Positions 60,209 through 64,000 of a DNA stretch of 64,000 bases are shown one piece after another (the stretch's first letter is position 1; each line of letters starts with the position of its first letter). Made by a program: the position numbers and the translations under genes. Origin of the DNA: Mycobacterium sp. ACS4054. GTDB taxonomy: Bacteria > Actinomycetota > Actinomycetes > Mycobacteriales > Mycobacteriaceae. The DNA lies in the NCBI RefSeq assembly GCF_001667275.1, contig NZ_LZHV01000070.1, forward strand, positions 1 to 64,000, read 5' to 3'. The notes under the pieces are model-generated. The model searched no databases, had not been told where the DNA came from, and worked only from the letters and a program-made list of their open reading frames with translations.

Positions 60209-60871
60209 ATGGACACCGGATACCAGCCGACTCCGCGCACGACGCCCACCCGCTACCGGGAGCGCGCCCGCTACGACCGCGAGACCGTGCACCGGATCCT
60301 GGACGAATCGCCGATCTGCCACCTGGGTTACCTCAGCGCCGGCCGCCCGGTGGTCCTGCCGACGACCCACGTCCGCCTCGGCGAGACGCTCTACCTGCAC
60401 GGTTCGACCGGTGGCGGTCCCCTGCTCGCCGCCAGGGCGGCCCCGTCGGGCCTGCCCGTGTGCGTCACGGTCACCCTGGTCGACGGGCTGGTGCTGGCGC
60501 GCGCCGCCATGCACCACTCGGTGAACTTCCGCTCGGTGGTCGCGCTGGGCGCAGCGCGCGTCGTCGACGACGCGGGCGAGAAATCGCGGGCGCTGGCCGG
60601 CCTGCTGGACCACATCGCCCGCGGGCGCGCCGCCGACTGCCGGCCCCCCGATCCGCGGGAGCTGGCCGCCACCGGGATGCTCGCGCTGGACCTACTGGAG
60701 GTGTCGGCCAAGGTGCGCGCCGGCGGCCCGGTGGACGATCCGGAGGATTGCGCGCTGCCCTACTGGGCGGGAGTGGTGCCGCTGAGCGTGACGGCCGGGT
60801 CGCCGGTGCCGGCCACGGACCTCGACCCGGCGCTGGCGGTGCCGGGGTACCTCAGCGAGCAGAAGGCGTGA
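60209..60871 (+). CDS. PNP-oxidase-fold flavoprotein (Pyridox_ox_2-like)
   Basis: The 220-aa protein has the split-barrel layout of flavin-nucleotide-binding proteins: ICHLGYLSAGRPVVLPTTHV, LYLHGSTGGG and MHHSVNFRSVV. Relatives bind FMN, FAD or F420; the substrate is unknown. The divergent MocR partner, whose sensor fold binds PLP, suggests a link to vitamin B6 or amino acids, but the fold alone does not prove it. Its 3' end overlaps the PAP2 gene by 20 bases. Confidence 0.82.
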   Translation: MDTGYQPTPRTTPTRYRERARYDRETVHRILDESPICHLGYLSAGRPVVLPTTHVRLGETLYLHGSTGGGPLLAARAAPSGLPVCVTVTLVDGLVLARAAMHHSVNFRSVVALGAARVVDDAGEKSRALAGLLDHIARGRAADCRPPDPRELAATGMLALDLLEVSAKVRAGGPVDDPEDCALPYWAGVVPLSVTAGSPVPATDLDPALAVPGYLSEQKA

Positions 60872-61745
60872 GGCTCACCCGCGCGCGCTGGGTGTCGTCC
60901 CACCAGGTTCCGACGAGCATGACGGTGCCGGCCCAGGCCAGGCCCAGCATCCAGCCGGAAAGCACGTCGCTGACGTAATGGACTCCCAGATACACCCGCG
61001 AGAACCCGATCAGGAACGCCGAGCCGATCGCGACGGTCCACACGATCACCCGCCCGGCCCACCGCAGGATCAGCCAGCGGGTCAGCATCCACGCGGAGAT
61101 CACCATGATCGCGGCGGTGCCGGTGGCGTGCCCGGACGGGAACGAATACCCGTCCGCGTCGACGAGCGCGAAGGGCAAGGGCGGTCGTGGCCGACCCACC
61201 AAGGCCTTGGCGGTGAAGAGCACCAGCGGCACCACACCGCCGCCGACCAGGGCGAGCACGATGGGCCGCCACGACTTGCTCCGGTAACCGGCGGCAACGG
61301 AAATCGGCAACGCGATCGCCGTCAGGAAGAGGGGTCCGCCCGCGACGGTGAGCACCCGCAGAGCCGCGGTCAGCCAGAGTTCACGGTGGGCTGCGAGCCA
61401 ACGAGTCACCGGTTGGTCGATTCCGGCAATGCCGTCGCCCTCGAGCACGTCCTCGAGGACCTCGCTGAAGCCGACCGCAAGCGCGACGACCGCGGCCAGC
61501 CCGAGCAGCAAGGCGACACCGGCGACCTCGCTCTCGGACCACCGACGGGCCAGTGACCACCCTCGGTCGCTGATTCGGTCACGGGCCCAGGTCAGCGTCT
61601 TCGACGCCCTCACCCAGAGCGTCCGGAACGGGGGTCCGCGTCGGGCGACCCGAAGCGCCACCCACGCGAGCAACACGAGCAGCGCGACGATGCCGGCGCC
61701 GACCAGGCCGAACCCGCCAGCACCGGGGCCATATTGCTGGTCCAT
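60852..61745 (-). CDS. PAP2-family membrane phosphatase
   Basis: The 297-aa protein has about six helices and the three PAP2 motifs: KALVGRPRPP, SFPSGHATG and SRVYLGVHYVSD. Such enzymes remove phosphate from phosphatidic acid or polyprenyl pyrophosphate outside the membrane; which one cannot be told. ATG 61745 starts MDQQYGP. It follows ilvA after 17 bases, possibly cotranscribed. Confidence 0.88.
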   Translation of the reverse strand: MDQQYGPGAGGFGLVGAGIVALLVLLAWVALRVARRGPPFRTLWVRASKTLTWARDRISDRGWSLARRWSESEVAGVALLLGLAAVVALAVGFSEVLEDVLEGDGIAGIDQPVTRWLAAHRELWLTAALRVLTVAGGPLFLTAIALPISVAAGYRSKSWRPIVLALVGGGVVPLVLFTAKALVGRPRPPLPFALVDADGYSFPSGHATGTAAIMVISAWMLTRWLILRWAGRVIVWTVAIGSAFLIGFSRVYLGVHYVSDVLSGWMLGLAWAGTVMLVGTWWDDTQRARVSLTPSAR

Positions 61746-61762
61746 GCAGCGCGGCCCGGGGG

Positions 61763-63061
61763 TTAGAACAGCAGGTAGCGGTAGGCCGGCGAGCCGGGTT
61801 CCAGGCGTTCGACGTGGAGTTCGGTTGCGCGCATCCGGGCCAGCAGGCCGTCCAGGTCGGCCGAGGAGGCCAGCTGGATGCCGACCAGCGCCTCGCCGGT
61901 CTCGCGGTTGTTGCGCTTGATGTACTCGAACAGGGTGATGTCGTCGTCGGGGCCCAGCACCTCGTCCAGGAACCGGCGCAGCGCGCCGGGCTCCTGCGGG
62001 AAGTCCACCAGGAAGTAGTGCTTGAGGCCCAGGTGCACCAGCGAGCGTTCGAGCACCTCGCCGTAGCGCGACACGTCGTTGTTGCCGCCCGAGATGAGGC
62101 ACACGACGGTGGAACCGGGCTCGATGTCCGCCTCCAGCAGCCCCGCGACCGACAGCGCGCCCGCGGGCTCGGCGATGATGCCCTCGTTCTGATAGAGGTC
62201 CAGCATCGCGGTGCAGACCGCGCCCTCGTCGATCGCCGTGATCGACACCATGTCGCCGGCCGCCGCCAGCGCCGCGTAGGTCAGCGTGCCCGCGCGCCGC
62301 ACCGCGGCGCCGTCGACGAACTGGTCGACGTGGTCCAGCTCCACCGGCTCGCCGGCGGCCAGCGCGGCCATCATCGCCGCGGCGCCGGCCGGTTCGACGC
62401 CCAGCACCGACGTGTTCGCCGTCCGCTCGGCCAGGTAGGTGGTGATGCCCGCGATGCAGCCGCCGCCGCCGACCGGGACCACCACCAGGTCGGGCTCCCC
62501 CGCGCCGAGCCTGTCCAGCTGATCGAGCAGTTCGACGGCGATGGTGCCCTGCCCGGCGATGGTGCGCAGGTCGTCGTACGGCGGCACCAGCGTGGCGCCG
62601 GTGCGTTCGACGTCGGCCAGCGCGGCCTCGGCGGCCAGGTCGTAGGTCGTTCCGCCCACGATCAGCTCGATGAACTCCCCGCCGTGGTAGCGGATCCGGT
62701 CGCGTTTTTGCTGGGGGGTCTTGGCGGGCACGTAGACCCGGCCGTGCACGCCCAGGGTCCGGCACGCGTAGGCGAAGCCCTGCGCGTGATTGCCCGCCGA
62801 CGAGCACACCACCCCGGCCGCCAGTTCCTCGTCGGACAGCTGAACCAGCAGGTTGTAGGCCCCGCGCAGCTTGTAGGAGCGCACCACCTGCAGGTCTTCC
62901 CGCTTGAGGTAGACGTTCGCGCCGGTGATCGCCGACAGCCGATCGCTCAACTGCAGCGGCGTCGGCGTGACGACCGCGGCGATGCGCTTGGCCGCGCCGT
63001 CGATGTCAGCCCCGGACAGCAGAGGCGGCGGCCCCATGCTCTGGCTCAGTTCGGCGGACAC
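61763..63061 (-). CDS. ilvA: Threonine deaminase (biosynthetic)
   Basis: IlvA turns threonine into 2-oxobutanoate, the entry to isoleucine. The PLP Lys is in RSYKLRGAYN, the phosphate loop in VPVGGGGCI and SSAGNHAQG is intact. The C-terminal ACT-like regulatory domain (about 345-432) indicates isoleucine feedback. The length is 432 aa. Confidence 0.96.
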   Translation of the reverse strand: MSAELSQSMGPPPLLSGADIDGAAKRIAAVVTPTPLQLSDRLSAITGANVYLKREDLQVVRSYKLRGAYNLLVQLSDEELAAGVVCSSAGNHAQGFAYACRTLGVHGRVYVPAKTPQQKRDRIRYHGGEFIELIVGGTTYDLAAEAALADVERTGATLVPPYDDLRTIAGQGTIAVELLDQLDRLGAGEPDLVVVPVGGGGCIAGITTYLAERTANTSVLGVEPAGAAAMMAALAAGEPVELDHVDQFVDGAAVRRAGTLTYAALAAAGDMVSITAIDEGAVCTAMLDLYQNEGIIAEPAGALSVAGLLEADIEPGSTVVCLISGGNNDVSRYGEVLERSLVHLGLKHYFLVDFPQEPGALRRFLDEVLGPDDDITLFEYIKRNNRETGEALVGIQLASSADLDGLLARMRATELHVERLEPGSPAYRYLLF

Positions 63062-63099
63062 CGATCAATGGTGCCACGCCGGCCCGCCAACTTCGGAAT

Positions 63100-63537
63100 T
63101 CAGCCCACCGGGGTCAGGACGAACACCGGGATCTGGCGGTCGGTTTTCTTCTGGTATTCGGCGTAGTCGGGCCAGGCCTCGACCGCACGCTCCCACCAGA
63201 GGGCCTTCTCGTCGCCGAACACCTCGCGGGCCTCGTACTCGCGGGTGGTTCCGCCGTCCTGCAGCTCGACCCGCGGGTTCTTCACCACGTTGTGGTACCA
63301 GACGGGGTGTTTCGGGGCCCCGCCCAGCGAGGCGACGATGGCGTACTCGCCGTCGTGCTCCACCCGCATCAGCGGGGTCTTGCGGAGCTTGCCCGTCTTG
63401 GCGCCGACCGTGGTCAGCACGATGATGGGCTTCCCCTTCATGTCCGTGGCTTCGGTGCCGCCCGACTGCTCGTACTTCTCGGCCTGTTCGCGGGCCCAGT
63501 CCCACGGGCTCGGCGCGTATTCCCCTGAAAGTGGCAT
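63100..63537 (-). CDS. Ddn-like deazaflavin (F420)-dependent protein (Rv1558-like)
   Basis: The 145-aa protein is a second member of the Ddn/DUF385 family in the window, with VLTTVGAKTGKLRKTPLMRV and HPVWYHNVVKNPRVELQDG typical of F420-binding members. The substrate is unknown. ATG 63537 (MPLSGEYAP) fits family length. It ends 38 bases before ilvA. Confidence 0.87.
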   Translation of the reverse strand: MPLSGEYAPSPWDWAREQAEKYEQSGGTEATDMKGKPIIVLTTVGAKTGKLRKTPLMRVEHDGEYAIVASLGGAPKHPVWYHNVVKNPRVELQDGGTTREYEAREVFGDEKALWWERAVEAWPDYAEYQKKTDRQIPVFVLTPVG

Positions 63538-63547
63538 GGCACCAACT

Positions 63548-64000
63548 CTATGTCGCGGGCCCGGCGGGCGGGGGCGCGGTGATCGCCTGCCGCGTATCGG
63601 CGAACGGGCGAAGGTGGATGCGGGTCTGGTGATCGGGCGCCCCGGGCTCGCCGTCGGAATGCCTGCCCCGGGTGTAGTCGCCCTGCCACGGCACTTTCTC
63701 GCCCAGGGCGGTGTTGGTTGCGGCCTGCGCCTGGCCCAGCTCGTTTCGTGAACGCAGGAAGTACTCGTGTTTACGGCGCACATCCTCGTCAGACTCGATC
63801 GGCCGGATCTCCGGGGCGAACTCCTCCAGCTCGGCGCGGCGCTGCGGGACGATCATGCAGATGGGCTCGTCGACGTCGAACCGCACCGGCATCATCTTCC
63901 GGGTGATCTGCCAGCTCATGCTGAAACTCGAAGTGGCCCAGTCGGTCTCGACGATGCCCTCCAGCGGCGATACCGCGTCCTTGGGATAGTTCGCCGGCCC
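63548..64000 (-). CDS. Partial gene cut by right edge, DUF6065-like
   Basis: The minus-strand frame is open to the window end, so the true start lies outside. The visible 150 residues include SWQITRKMMPVRFDVDEPIC and MIVPQRRAELEEFAPEIRP, a pattern I associate with the DUF6065 family, then a charged, probably disordered C-terminus. No function is known. In M. tuberculosis this position leads to mmpL6, so the gene is not shared. It ends 10 bases before the Ddn-like gene. Confidence 0.6.
   Translation of the reverse strand, partial: GPANYPKDAVSPLEGIVETDWATSSFSMSWQITRKMMPVRFDVDEPICMIVPQRRAELEEFAPEIRPIESDEDVRRKHEYFLRSRNELGQAQAATNTALGEKVPWQGDYTRGRHSDGEPGAPDHQTRIHLRPFADTRQAITAPPPAGPAT

Overview
The window reads as a slow-growing Mycobacterium, probably of or near the M. 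avium complex. It has very high GC, tightly packed operons with 1-4 base overlaps, frequent GTG starts and many start codons that appear leaderless. Nearly every gene has a recognisable counterpart in the M. tuberculosis block Rv1626 to Rv1558, in the same order but reversed. I know that block from memory; no search was run. I see no insertion sequence, prophage, CRISPR array or rRNA.

Layout. 0.1-3.7 kb: the antitermination regulator pdtaR, a tRNA with anticodon CAA, a small secreted peptide, a membrane adenylate cyclase and an HdeD-like membrane protein. 3.7-9.6 kb: cydABDC, encoding cytochrome bd oxidase and its assembly ABC transporter, behind a perfect dyad. 9.6-20.6 kb (minus strand): an MprF-like membrane protein, tesB1, pykA, a DUF2752 protein, lgt, trpABC, a trp-linked membrane protein and trpE. 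20.6-24.4 kb: bcpB, chaA and, inserted before the his genes, a plus-strand pair made of a WhiB4-like iron-sulfur regulator and a Ser/Thr kinase with an extracellular TPM domain. 24.4-30.8 kb (minus): hisIF-impA-hisAHBCD. 30.9-37.4 kb: a Ddn-like protein, a zinc dehydrogenase/TetR cassette framed by two copies of an intergenic repeat, and nadCBA with the divergent repressor nrtR. 37.6-48.5 kb: a lipase, two small proteins, bioB, an unrecognised four-gene membrane/cupredoxin cluster, a 2H phosphoesterase and bioDFA. 48.5-58.8 kb: a membrane protein, ripD, a large acyltransferase and treXYZ. 58.8-64 kb: a divergent MocR/flavoprotein pair, a PAP2 phosphatase, ilvA, a second Ddn-like protein and a gene cut by the right edge.

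How the genes work together. Most of the window makes tryptophan, histidine, NAD, biotin, trehalose (from glycogen) and isoleucine precursors. PriA (hisA) covers both the HisA step and the TrpF step missing from the trp genes. NrtR controls de novo NAD synthesis through a dyad lying on the shared promoter. cydABDC gives a high-affinity terminal oxidase.

Most novel parts. (1) The cluster at 40996-44820: its large membrane protein carries, twice, a D-x2-W-H ... P-x-H signature resembling the metal site of PmoC/AmoC, and is followed by a cupredoxin-like lipoprotein and a second unknown membrane protein. (2) The WhiB4-like/kinase pair at 22447-24443, associated with a diverged partial copy of the 5' end of chaA. 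(3) The paired repeat at two convergent gene junctions.
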